From: Paguma larvata
Lineage: Eukaryota > Chordata > Mammalia > Carnivora > Viverridae
Length of the DNA: 64,000 nt
Reading direction: 5' to 3'
Assembly (NCBI GenBank): GCA_030068075.1
Contig: CM057826.1
Coordinates: 48,204,558 to 48,268,557, forward strand
The first letter of the stretch is position 1; the number at the start of each line of letters is the position of its first letter. Positions 40,201 to 47,188 of the stretch are shown here, piece after piece. Position numbers and translations under genes: made by a program. The notes under the pieces were generated by a model. That model saw only the letters and a list, made by a program, of their open reading frames with translations, had not been told where the DNA came from and ran no database searches.

Positions 40201-43200
40201 TAGCTCAAAGAGTTTATGTTGTTGCTTCAAATATTATCATTCTAAATATATGTTATCAACTAAGTTACTGAGAATCTATGTACTGCACATGCCAAAAAAA
40301 AAAAAAGACCACCATTTCTTATTCTAAACAGGTATCTCCTATCTCATAATGCCTGGGATATAATCCACTTAAATGTTCTCATATACAAAGACGAATTGAG
40401 CATCCTTCCTCCTCCCTCAACAGGCTGCCTCACCCTCTTTCTCTAAATCCCATTCACTCTGACTCAAACCTGTCATCACCAAGTCCTGCTGAGTCTTCCC
40501 CAATAAGTGTCTCATGTCACCCTTCCTTTCCAGTCCCTATGCCCCATATCCCAGTCCACTCTTAATACAATAGTATACTAATAGCTATTCTTCTTTCGGT
40601 CTCTTTCCATCCTCACCCATCCTACACTTCAGTACAAAACCATCACTTTCATCTAGACAACTCTCTTGCTTAAAAACCTTCAAAAGTTCTTAACTTCTCA
40701 GTCTGACAGTCTAGGTCTTCCAAAATCTGGTTCTAGTCTAATCTTCCATACGTATTTTCCATTTATTAGTAAGTCTTTATTACAGTACAGATATCTCTTA
40801 GTACCCAACGCACCTCTCATGCTTAAAGCTAAGGAGCCAGGAGCACTATGCTAGGGACTAAAGGGGTAGAATTTAGATTTCCCACACATCCTAATTTTAA
40901 GAACAATCCAGCAGAAACTCGACAGAAGTATTTCCATTAGCTTTAATTTCTTTAAATAATTTCCCAAGTTTATTTTGTTAATCCCTACCTCAAAAGACTT
41001 TAGACGTATTTACAAAGGATGTTTACTACATACAGCAAGCATGTTCAGTGTTTGTGGCTGAGGATTTTCTAATCAATCTATTGCATGAAACCTCTCCTTA
41101 AGTTCTCTTTTAATGAGCTATCATTTTCCTTTCCAGATATTCTCATCTTTCCCTTTTCGTGCACATCTCATAAAACAGCTGCCAAATCCTCTAGACTGAA
41201 TATACTGATTTCACTCATTCTTTCAATTATCCACTCAACCAACTATTAACATATAAAGTGTGACTCATATGCATTTCTAGACATGGAAGATCCAAAGAAT
41301 AAAGTAATAATCATAGTCTAGTGAAAAAATAAACATGGAAAAAAGTATGATACAATATTGGTGCTGTAATAAACAAATATTAGAAGGGTTGTTATTAAGT
41401 GATTAAGTTTGACCTGGACTGAGAATGGTGAATAGATCTTTATCAGGCTAAGAAAAAGAAAAACATTCTAGGAAAAGAGAATAGCAGACATGAAAACCAT
41501 AAAAACACAAAGGATGTTTTCAAGAGTCCATAAACTCTGTAGGCTAGACTAAAATTTGGTGTAAATAAAAAAGTACTGGGAGATGATGCTGATAGAACTG
41601 GTGGCTAACACCTCAATATACAGCCTTGTATACAGTAATAAAGAGTTTAGACTGGGCCAACAGTTCTCTACTCCTTTAGATACACTGTAAGTGTAAGTGA
41701 GGTAAAAAAACACAAAACAAAACAACAAAAATCCTATGTCCCAAGGATCCCCTTCCTTTTTCACATTCCAGTGGAAAAATAACTTTGTGATAACAAAATA
41801 TGTCATGCAAAATTCTTAAGCAGTTATGAATACTGCTAAAGGAAGAAAAGTATGAATAATTCATCTAAACTATAACATGTATATAATCTAATTATTTGAA
41901 AAATACAAGCCAAAACTATTGCCAAGGTAAATGTGCATCACTATTCACTCTAAAAAAATCACAACAAACTCAACTGATGATGATGAAGATAACCCAACAG
42001 TAATTTATAATTAAAATGTAAGATAGGCAGCATTTAAAAATGATGACCTACCTAAAATAACATTAATGAAGGTTCCTAACACAATGCAGGGATTTCTGCT
42101 ATTTAAAGGTTATTTTAGTAGTAGGGGGAAAAATGAGGACCTGGAATAAATCAGCAGCTTTGATATGGAGTTGGCAGGGTCAGCTATGAGAAACATATTT
42201 AAAAAGTCTTAGTAGTGATCTATGAGTGAGTGGCTGAGAACAAGAAAGTGAAGTGAATGGAAGTGAAGGAAGTGAATTACCTCTTGCATAATCAAGAGGA
42301 TAGCTTTGCTATTAAGATAGGAAACAAGAGAAGGAGAAGGTTTGAGGTAAAGATGATGAGTTCATGACCACAAACCAAAGTGTCTACAGAACACTTAGGT
42401 GGTGATGTCTAACAACAGTTAGAAATCCATTCAGTACCAGGCACCAGCGAGGTGCTAGGAATAATAACCCCATTCCTACCTTCAAGGAGCTCACAATCTA
42501 GTTAGGAAGATAGAAGAGCCTAAGGACCCTTGGAATGAAGCATAGTAAGTGCTATGGTAGAGGGATGAACTGGGTGCCATGAGATCACAGAGGAAGAACA
42601 CTAACCCCAGACTACAGTGGTCAAAAAGCAATGGAAAGTGGAGATAGGGGATTGCAGCCCAAACTATGTAAGACCACACACACAACAAAAGATGAAAATT
42701 AAACACAAATTCTGGGCTGTATCAACCACTTAAGAAGAAGTCTAAACAAAAAACACAGCAAAAGAGTCAGAAGGAATGGTCAGAAAGTTAGAAGAATCCA
42801 GAAACAGTGTTAAGAGGAAGCAGCTCTCTTCATAAACATAAGATGATCTGCAGACTGAGGACACAAATGAAGCTTGAGTTTTACATTTTAGGTCACTAAT
42901 GATTTTAGTGATTGCAATTTCAATGGAATTGTTCTCATAGCCACTCTTTGCTTTCCACCTTCTACAATGCTAATTCTGGCTCTCAATATCTCTGCCTAAA
43001 ATCCTAACTGGTCTTCTTACCTCTGGTTTCCCCCTCCCCCATCCAGTGGCCTGTACGATACTGCCTAATCGATCTTAAAATGCAGTCCCCCTGCTCTAAA
43101 TCCTTCACTGACACACCACTACCTACTAAGTTATACATAATACCTAATATATGTATTCAGGTCTTTTCACAAATTCCCCCCACTCTACCTTTTCAATATC

Positions 43201-46052
43201 ATTTCTATTTCCCTTTTTATAACCTATAATTTGCACAACAGTTTTATAATTAACATTCCAGTTATATTTCAACATTCACTTCTTTTTGTTGTTCTCAGAA
43301 CCCACACTGGAAAGCCTCTCAATTTGAAGGTACAATTATATCCCATAAACATGAACTTTACCATTCTCTGCCTTGATTTTTAAGCTCTTAGTAATAATTA
43401 AAGAATACAAAAGGGGGAAAAAGTCACAATAGCAATAAAAGAGACAAAATACCTAAGAATGAATTATTAGCAATTATTATTAGCAATAAATGCCCAAGAC
43501 CTAAAATAAAAACTTTAAAACACTCAAAAGAAACCTGGAACATACAGAAGCTTTCTGTGTTAGCAGCTTTAAGCTATCTCTTCATCCTAACTTAAACCAA
43601 GTATCTAAAGTTCATATAGCCAATAATATCAGAAAACCTGAGAAATAAAAAACAATGAAAGGACTAAGTTCAGAAAGTAAAATATAGTCTAAATGTTCAT
43701 TAAGACCACACACTTAAAGAACAGGAAAAAAATATCAGAAATGGAGCCAAATAAATGGGAGAATTCAGTACATAATGATTAGTCAGGAGACACTGAAATA
43801 TTTAATAATTATATGGAAACTACCAGATAGCTATTTGGGGAAAAAAAAATTATACCTATGCCACACTGTACATGAAGATAAATCCTAAGTGGAGCAAAGA
43901 TGTAAATCTAAAAACTGAAATAAAAATAATGGAGTAAAATATGATAGACGAGCCTTTTCTAATTGAGTCAAAATTCTAAGTTATAAAAGAAAAAGCAACA
44001 GGGGTGTCTGGGTGGCTCAGCTGGTTAAGTGTCCAACTTCGGCTCAGGTCATGATTTCACAGTTCGTGAGTTTGAGCCCCACATCAAGCTCTCTGCTGTC
44101 AGCACAGAGTCTGTTTCAGATCCTCTGTCCTCTTTCCTCTCTATCCCTCCCCACTCATTCTCTCTCTCTCTCTCTCAAAACAAATAAACTGAAAAAAAAA
44201 GAAAAAATGAAAAAACAATAAATTCAATCTCATTAAAAACAGTTTCTTCATGTCAAAAAAATCATAGGCAAAAATCAAGACAACCAAAACTGAAAACAGT
44301 AATTTCAACTCATCATAAAGGGTTAATTTCCCTAATGTATACCAACTCCCACAAATTGGCACAAAAAGGCTGAAACCCAGGAGGCCAGCCTTACTACTCC
44401 GTTGGTGCTGTGTCTGTCTCCCTTCGGCTGGAGCTGGAGCCCCAATAAATACACAGCATGTAATAAGTGTATTTAAGAAGGCTCAGTTGAATTCCCAAAG
44501 TTATAAGCCAGAGTATGAATTTCAACTGTATTAGAACCCATTCAACTTCTAAAGTTAATATTTCTGATTATCAGGCAGCTGTTTTTAAAATAAATATTTC
44601 AATCTACTCAGAAATAATATATGTGATAAGCAAATTTTTTAAAGTACAGTGTGGATTACTTTGCTGATTAAGCTAAAAATCTAAGCCAAGTACCCAATTG
44701 TTCTTCTACAACAGATTGGAATTATTTTCCATGAATTGGCTAACATACAAAGCTTTTAATAAAGGGCTGAGAATTATAGTGTTTTGCAGCATAAAAGAAC
44801 CTTCTCATTTCACAGAATTTCCCAAGGTAATGCCATCCAAGAGAGATGATTTTATTGTACCCAGATGTTCTGCTTCTAGTGCACTGCCTTTTCTACTATA
44901 CTTCTCCCCACAATGGCTTACTTGGGAATCTCTTAGAGATGTAAGGGGTTTTCAGGGCTGAGCTTTGGAACCCAAAAAGCCCTTCCATAGATAAAAATAA
45001 ATCTCACTGAGACAGGACAAACCCTTCACAATTCTATAAGATATATACTTATTGATAGGCAATTCTAATAATAATAATATTAAACCACTATCATCATCAA
45101 ACCACATCTTGAGTTATGCAATAGCGATGTCAAGTGAAAATACATTATTACTATGATTACATATAAACCAAAAATTAACCTAAAACTTAAAGGACCATGA
45201 CTGTCAAACTAGATGAATTTTTACTAGTTCCTTGCCTGTATTTCATTTCCTTTTTTTTTTAAGATCTTATTTAAAAAAAAATTTTTTTATGTTTATTTTT
45301 GAGAGAGACAGAGCTTATACAGGGGAGGGGCAAAGAGACAGGGAGACACAGAATTGGGAGCAGGCTCCAGGCTCCGCACTGTCAGCACAGAGCCCAATGT
45401 GGGGCTCGGATTCATGAACTATGAGATCATAACCTGAGCTGAAGTCAGAGGCTTAACCTCCACTGATAGTAATGTTCTGGAACAAAAAAGTATGGCATTT
45501 AGGAAGCTTATTTTCTGAATTAACTAACAAAACCCTTAATAGACAAATTAGAACAGGCCAAATGTCTGGAAAAGTAGTTCTCATTATTTACATTTTATTG
45601 TATTAAAATCTAAAATGTTTTCTTCTGCCTTCTAGTTTCATCCAGTAAAATAAATCCAAAACTGTCTTTTCTGCTCTAGCCCTAATAATTCATATGCAAT
45701 GGTAAGACAAATTATACTACAAACCAGATTTGTAAACATTCATCAATGACTATATACTGTCATTTCAACATAACCAAATCTCATTTTACTCAAATTCAAA
45801 AAACATTTAACAAAGATATAAATCAGAATGGTCACTAGAAGATTACCAAAGGTGATGTAGACACTTACCTACATAATGCATATTAAGAGCCAAATACTTA
45901 TACTGGAAAAGAGGGTTGTTACTGAGGCTACTTCTTTGGATCTGCTGGAAGAAAGAGCTGACATCCCATCTGTACAGGACATCCAACAGCATGATGCTTG
46001 GCACCCTCAGGGCCACATTTAACACTGCCTCCAGTTTTTCCTTTGCAGCCAT
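10877..46052 (-). CDS. RNF145: RNF145 coding region, exons 2-8 (3' exons missing)
   Basis: Joined CDS on the minus strand: 46052-45869, 39328-39220, 26206-26115, 18686-18451, 15425-15250, 13860-13720, 11059-10877, in total 1121 nt (373 codons plus 2 nt). The product begins [20 protein letters not shown] and matches my knowledge of mammalian RNF145, about 663 residues. It is a polytopic ER-membrane E3 ligase related to RNF139/TRC8. In the published family it is induced by LXR, ubiquitinates SCAP to restrain SREBP-2, and helps degrade HMG-CoA reductase. Visible here are about ten hydrophobic segments and the YLYF motif at residues 81-84, reported to be needed for the sterol-sensing role. The cytosolic RING (about residues 530-580) and C-terminal tail are absent because the gene runs into an assembly gap and a duplicated contig end. 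No frameshift or internal stop is seen, so the visible part looks functional. Confidence 0.95.
11060..13719. other. RNF145: RNF145 intron 7
   Basis: About 2.7 kb. It contains the second copy of the direct repeat (11308-11633), an AT-microsatellite-like patch (12842-12880) and otherwise unremarkable AT-rich sequence. No SINE was noticed. Confidence 0.8.
11308..11633 (+). repeat. Direct duplication flanking exon 8, copy 2
   Basis: Partner of 10025-10346, about 1.28 kb away in the same orientation, with RNF145 exon 8 between the two copies. It carries a ~13-bp internal insertion near 11513-11527. Confidence 0.85.
13720..13860 (-). CDS. RNF145: RNF145 exon 7 (residues 266-313)
   Basis: 141 nt, with acceptor TTTTCTAG and donor AG|GTAAGT. 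It completes Ser266, encodes [20 protein letters not shown] and the rest of a membrane segment, and ends in the loop [11 protein letters not shown] before the split Arg313. Phase agrees with exons 6 and 8. Confidence 0.95.
14280..14490 (+). mobile_element. CAN-SINE in intron 6
   Basis: GGGTGCCTGGGTGGCTCAGT head, B-box-like GGTTCGAGCCCC, CT repeat and A-rich tail. Confidence 0.95.
14720..14955 (+). repeat. MIR in intron 6
   Basis: GTGTCACCTGGGCAGGTTAC ... TCTCTCAGGGTTGCTGTAAA ... TGGTAAATACTCAGGAAATG. Confidence 0.8.
15250..15425 (-). CDS. RNF145: RNF145 exon 6 (residues 208-266)
   Basis: 176 nt, with acceptor TTACAG and donor GAG|GTAATT (a weaker donor than its neighbours). It starts in frame with Val208 and ends two bases into Ser266. 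It encodes one long, very hydrophobic stretch ([20 protein letters not shown] and the following [12 protein letters not shown]), followed by the polar loop [13 protein letters not shown] and the beginning of another hydrophobic run. Confidence 0.95.
16396..16620 (+). mobile_element. CAN-SINE in intron 5
   Basis: Head GGGGGCGCCTAGGTGGCTCA. Contains a short internal tandem repeat of GCTGACAGCT. Confidence 0.95.
16850..17110. repeat. TA/TATG-rich low-complexity DNA
   Basis: Runs of TATATA with GTGTATATAT units, in and around the intron 5 inverted repeat. Confidence 0.9.
16939..17193. repeat. ~95-bp inverted repeat with AT-rich loop
   Basis: The left arm (about 16939-17034) and right arm (about 17098-17193) are reverse complements with about four mismatches and one 2-bp indel, separated by about 63 bp of AT-rich sequence. 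A ~35-bp direct repeat (16829-16862 and 17057-17093) overlaps the structure. The right end (about 17180-17200) is itself palindromic. In RNA it would form a long hairpin. It is not a known transposon end that I recognise. Confidence 0.85.
18065..18270 (-). repeat. MIR in intron 5
   Basis: GAGCAACTCTATGAGTTAAG ... GGGTTACACAGCTAGTAAAC. Confidence 0.8.
18451..18686 (-). CDS. RNF145: RNF145 exon 5 (residues 129-207)
   Basis: 236 nt, with acceptor CCATTTTAG and donor CAG|GTAAGA; it ends on a complete Gln207 codon. It encodes two or three membrane segments (around [29 protein letters not shown] and [21 protein letters not shown]). A 23-nt stretch of this exon (18484-18506) recurs exactly, in antisense orientation relative to the transcript, in the intron 5 inverted repeat (see findings). 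Confidence 0.95.
19330..20060 (-). mobile_element. Old L1 fragment, intron 4
   Basis: Reads as the complement of L1 3' sequence (TTCCTAAAAGTGGAATAACT, GAATAAGCCTGATGTTTATT); strongly diverged. Confidence 0.6.
20238..20456 (-). mobile_element. CAN-SINE in intron 4
   Basis: Reverse SINE ending GAGCCACCCGGGTGCCCC; target-site duplication ACC(T/C)AC(A/G)TTT. Confidence 0.95.
20563..20805 (+). repeat. Local direct duplication in intron 4, copy 1
   Basis: Aligns with 22126-22372 at roughly 85-90% identity. Shared blocks include CAGTATTTATAAATCTTCAC, CCCATGAAAGACAAAGACCA and CAAAGAGATAAATGATA. Not recognised as a named repeat. Confidence 0.85.
20959..21145 (-). mobile_element. CAN-SINE in intron 4
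   Basis: Diverged reverse SINE; target-site duplication AACTTGCTATTTTTTT at both ends. Confidence 0.95.
22126..22372 (+). repeat. Local direct duplication in intron 4, copy 2
   Basis: Partner of 20563-20805, about 1.56 kb away, same orientation. Small indels are scattered through it. Confidence 0.85.
22691..22910 (+). mobile_element. CAN-SINE in intron 4
   Basis: Full-length; target-site duplication AAAAAATTAGC on both sides. Confidence 0.95.
23658..23890 (+). mobile_element. DNA transposon remnant (probably Tigger-type), intron 4
   Basis: Starts CAGTTGACGCTTGAACAATG and continues GGGGTAGGGGTGCCAATACC ... CTACTGTTGGCTGGAA, a known mammalian DNA transposon consensus. The family name is from memory and not certain; the 3' part is lost. 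Confidence 0.55.
23914..24108 (+). mobile_element. CAN-SINE in intron 4
   Basis: Full-length; target-site duplication AAATCCACTCT on both sides. Confidence 0.95.
25119..25478 (-). mobile_element. CAN-SINE with expanded microsatellite, intron 4
   Basis: Reverse SINE ending AAGCCACCCAGGAGCCCC. It is 360 bp rather than ~210 because of the purine microsatellite. Target-site duplication TATGGCTAATTTTA-like (25103-25117 and 25479-25496). Confidence 0.95.
25143..25350 (+). repeat. GAAA / GGAA / GGGA compound microsatellite
   Basis: A purine-only tract of about 200 bp grading from (GAAA)n through (GGAA)n and (GGGA)n to (GA)n. It is an expansion of the GA-rich part of the minus-strand SINE at 25119-25478. 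Confidence 0.95.
26115..26206 (-). CDS. RNF145: RNF145 exon 4 (residues 98-129)
   Basis: 92 nt, with acceptor TTATTTAG and donor AG|GTAAGT. It encodes [20 protein letters not shown] and on to the first base of Gly129. This is the hydrophilic, acidic loop between the third and fourth hydrophobic segments. Phase is consistent on both sides. The exon is small and isolated between the 13-kb intron 3 and the 7.4-kb intron 4. Confidence 0.94.
27395..27766 (-). mobile_element. Carnivore L1 3' end, intron 3
   Basis: Contains CATACAACACCCAGTGCTCG and ACTTATTTCACTTAGCATAA, the complement of the carnivore L1 3' end. Related to the copy at 57428-57797. Confidence 0.85.
27838..28015 (+). mobile_element. 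MER5-like (hAT-Charlie) element, intron 3
   Basis: TGCAGTGTCTGGAGACATTT and AGAGCACAGGACAGCCACCC match the MER5 type. Confidence 0.7.
28340..28555 (+). mobile_element. Old L1 3' UTR fragment, intron 3
   Basis: TTGCCAGGGGCTGAGGGGGA followed by GTGATGGTTACGCAACATTA, typical of old L1 3' ends. Confidence 0.7.
28968..29075 (+). repeat. L2-like fragment, intron 3
   Basis: CACTCTGGGAATACTACGAT ... TAGCATGAAGCTTACAAACC resembles L2 3' sequence. Confidence 0.5.
29143..29360 (+). mobile_element. CAN-SINE in intron 3
   Basis: Full-length; target-site duplication AATATA(G/C)AATGA. Confidence 0.95.
30161..30372 (+). mobile_element. CAN-SINE in intron 3
   Basis: SINE with a (TAA)n-rich tail; target-site duplication AAGACTGA(G/A)TC. 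Confidence 0.9.
30439..30621 (+). mobile_element. CAN-SINE, shortened, intron 3
   Basis: Diverged head GCACCTAGGTGACTCAGTAA; lacks part of the middle. Confidence 0.85.
30628..30735 (-). mobile_element. Old CAN-SINE fragment, intron 3
   Basis: Reverse SINE ending GAGCCAGCCAGGCGCCCC; only the head and part of the body remain. Third SINE in a 575-bp cluster. Confidence 0.85.
31027..31074 (+). repeat. Short tandem duplication (~24-bp unit)
   Basis: TAGGAAAGTACTTGCTA occurs twice in tandem around 31030-31071. Confidence 0.8.
31629..31840 (+). mobile_element. MER5A-like (hAT-Charlie) element, intron 3
   Basis: Begins CAGTGATTCTCAACTGAGG, has CCCCACAGCAAAGCATGACC and ends near an inverted copy of the start (ACTAGTCCTGAAACAGAGAA). 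Confidence 0.75.
32745..33545 (+). mobile_element. Old L1 3' end, intron 3
   Basis: Contains AAAAGATGCTCAATATCATT, AGTGTTGGCAAGGATGTGAG and CAAGTGTTCATCAATGGATG. Open frames within are decayed L1 sequence. Confidence 0.85.
33562..33785 (+). mobile_element. CAN-SINE in intron 3
   Basis: Near-consensus copy inserted just after the A-rich end of an old L1 (32745-33545). Confidence 0.95.
34040..34190 (-). repeat. MIR fragment, intron 3
   Basis: AAACAACTTGCCAAGGTAAC and AGTCTGACTCTAAGACTCAT. Confidence 0.65.
34905..36061 (+). mobile_element. Carnivore L1 3' end, interrupted by a SINE
   Basis: ORF2 C-terminal and 3' UTR sequence (AAAAAATGGGCAGAAG, CTGGTACAGCCACTGTGGAA, GAATGAGAAAGAATG...), ending in an 18-A tail. 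5'-truncated as is usual; SINE at 34952-35171. Confidence 0.9.
34952..35171 (+). mobile_element. CAN-SINE nested in an L1, intron 3
   Basis: Near-consensus copy interrupting the L1 at 34905-36061; target-site duplication AAAAAAT(G)GGCAGAA-like at both ends. Confidence 0.95.
36220..37040 (+). mobile_element. Carnivore L1 3' end, interrupted by a SINE
   Basis: Second 5'-truncated L1 in tandem orientation (ACTACTGGGTATTTACCCAA, GCAACAACATGGATGGAGCT, ATATACTGGAATTAAAATAA). SINE at 36244-36449. Confidence 0.9.
36244..36449 (+). mobile_element. CAN-SINE nested in an L1, intron 3
   Basis: Target-site duplication AATAGAACTACCCT at 36229-36242 and after the tail; interrupts the second L1 3' end. Confidence 0.95.
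37050..37175 (-). repeat. MIR fragment, intron 3
   Basis: CATGCTAAGAGCTTTATATG and ACCATTTTACAGGTAAGGAA. Confidence 0.7.
37388..37640 (+). mobile_element. Diverged CAN-SINE, intron 3
   Basis: Head GCACCTGTGTGACTCAGTCA recognisable; the middle is rearranged with internal duplicated CCCACATC(A/G)G units. Confidence 0.75.
39220..39328 (-). CDS. RNF145: RNF145 exon 3 (residues 62-98, YLYF motif)
   Basis: 109 nt. The acceptor follows a CTGCTGCAG tract and the donor is AG|GTAAGA. It completes Gly62 and ends two bases into Arg98. It encodes the second and third hydrophobic segments ([10 protein letters not shown] and [15 protein letters not shown]). The YLYF tetrapeptide at residues 81-84 is the sterol-sensing-domain-like motif described in RNF145 and RNF139, implicated in the sterol/INSIG-dependent function. 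Phase agrees with exons 2 and 4. Confidence 0.95.
42428..42560 (+). repeat. L2-like fragment, intron 2
   Basis: ACCAGGCACCAGCGAGGTGC ... CAAGGAGCTCACAATCTAGT. Confidence 0.6.
44001..44210 (+). mobile_element. CAN-SINE in intron 2
   Basis: Full-length SINE with CT repeat and A-rich tail. Confidence 0.95.
45271..45456 (-). mobile_element. CAN-SINE in intron 2, head-truncated
   Basis: Reverse SINE; the tRNA-like head is lost after GCTTAACC. Confidence 0.9.
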
Positions 46053-46071
46053 GTTTTTTCTTAGAGCAAAC
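45869..46071 (-). CDS. RNF145: RNF145 exon 2 (start codon; residues 1-61)
   Basis: The coding part is 46052-45869, with ATG at 46052-46050. It encodes 61 residues plus the first base of Gly62. The acceptor AG is at 46073-46072, leaving 19 nt of 5' UTR before the ATG; the donor is G|GTAAGT after 45869. The start has A at -3 and G at +4, a good Kozak context. The 19-nt leader is stop-free in the frame of the ATG, so an upstream exon ending in the right phase could extend the protein. Residues 9-27 form the first hydrophobic segment. This start gives the N-terminus I know for the canonical protein. Confidence 0.95.
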
Positions 46072-46599
46072 CTAAAATTCAGGAGACATATAAAAGGAAG
46101 TCACTTCAGACAGCTTTTAGATATCCTCTTATGAATCTAATGGGTTGTTACATACTATACAGAAACTATGTAACAGTGTGTTAAAACTCCTTAGCCACAT
46201 CTACTACTTCTAGGTATTCACGAAGCAATCTTTGTACTGGGTTTTCACACCGACCCTTTCAGGTCTTCCCAGTCTACAAGTGTTAAGGCCTCAAAATTTA
46301 TTTTTAAAAAGCTTAACTCCAACCTTAGGCACTAGCAACAAAACACCCTAATAATACTACAGCTTTTGTCCAATTAACTTGAAAGGAAAAATTCACTCCT
46401 GTAAAACAGATTTATTTAGCTCTTAAAAAAGAGCAAATTTTAAGTGGTTATTAAAAAAAAAAAAAGCCTAAGCTATAAAAATTTGCTAACTACACATTTT
46501 AGTTTGCAGCATCTCAAAGTCTTATCCTTTTCTATATTATTTCCAATCAAAATTGAAGTACGGAACTTACATGATGTAGATACAATTCAGAGAACTCAC

Positions 46600-46781
46600 C
46601 TTACAGGTAAAGAAAACATTTTTCACAATACTGTTTCTTTGAATCATTAAAACTAAACTCTTTATTTGTTATTCCCATAATCTGCCTTCAAAGTGGGAAA
46701 CAGTTGCTCATCAAATTCTTCCTGTGATAATACAGATATGCTGGCACATGGGAGTCTGCGGCGGCCCCTGTCTGTGCTCAG
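46600..46781 (-). CDS. RNF145: Candidate alternative exon with N-terminal extension start
   Basis: A putative exon in intron 1, on the gene strand. An acceptor-like site (pyrimidine-rich tract, then CATCAACAG) precedes 46781. The exon ends at overlapping donors: CCT|GTAAGG (last exon base 46605) and AAG|GTGAGT (last base 46600). An ATG at 46678-46676 has A at -3 and G at +4, with an in-frame TGA 12 nt upstream. With the first donor, 24 codons plus 2 nt join exon 2 in frame. The extension of 31 residues starts MGITNKEFSFNDSKKQYCEK and runs without a stop into the canonical methionine. With the second donor, the extra GTAAG creates a stop and the ORF becomes a 25-codon uORF. I cannot confirm use from sequence alone. 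Confidence 0.5.
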
Positions 46782-46981
46782 CTGTTGATGAGTAGTACGA
46801 GTAGAATAAAAATTAAATTTAAACAAAGGGAAGGAAATGAAAGATCTCCAGGACAATCTATTATTTAAAAGGACAATTCTGTGCAACACTGCCTTGTATG
46901 ATAGAGCTGCAAATTAATCCAAGGAATTATGAGAATTAGGCAAACGAAAGTGGGTTAAAGACAATTTTAAAAGTAATGATA

Positions 46982-47188
46982 GGGGCGCTTGGGTGTCTCA
47001 GTCGGTTGAGCGTCTGACTTCGGCTCAGGTCATGATCTTACGGTCTGCGAGTTCCAGCCCCGTGTCAGGCTCTGTGTTGACAGCTCAAAGCTGGGAGCCT
47101 GCTTTGGATTCTGTGTCTCCCTCTTTCTGCCTCTCCCCAACTCCTGCTCTGTCTCTCTCTCACTCTCTCAAAAAAAGTAAATAAAGAT
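46982..47188 (+). mobile_element. CAN-SINE in intron 1
   Basis: Near-consensus; target-site duplication AAAAGTAATGAT on both sides. Confidence 0.95.

Larger units (their letters stand above)
39329..45868. other. RNF145: RNF145 intron 2
   Basis: About 6.5 kb. Contains a pyrimidine-rich stretch (39680-40160), apparent old repeats (40440-40760 and 43010-43200, similar in character to each other), an L2-like fragment at 42428-42560, SINEs at 44001-44210 and 45271-45456, and otherwise unique AT-rich DNA. Confidence 0.8.

Noticed and set aside
44384..44460. LTR-like end (CTCCCTTCGGCTGGAGCTGG followed by AATAAA).
   Set aside because: Too short, no second LTR, no retroviral coding sequence nearby; cannot be assigned.
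10877..46052. The gene could be RNF139 (TRC8), the close relative.
   Set aside because: The N-terminus and exon sequences match RNF145 ([25 protein letters not shown]) and not the RNF139 sequence I know.
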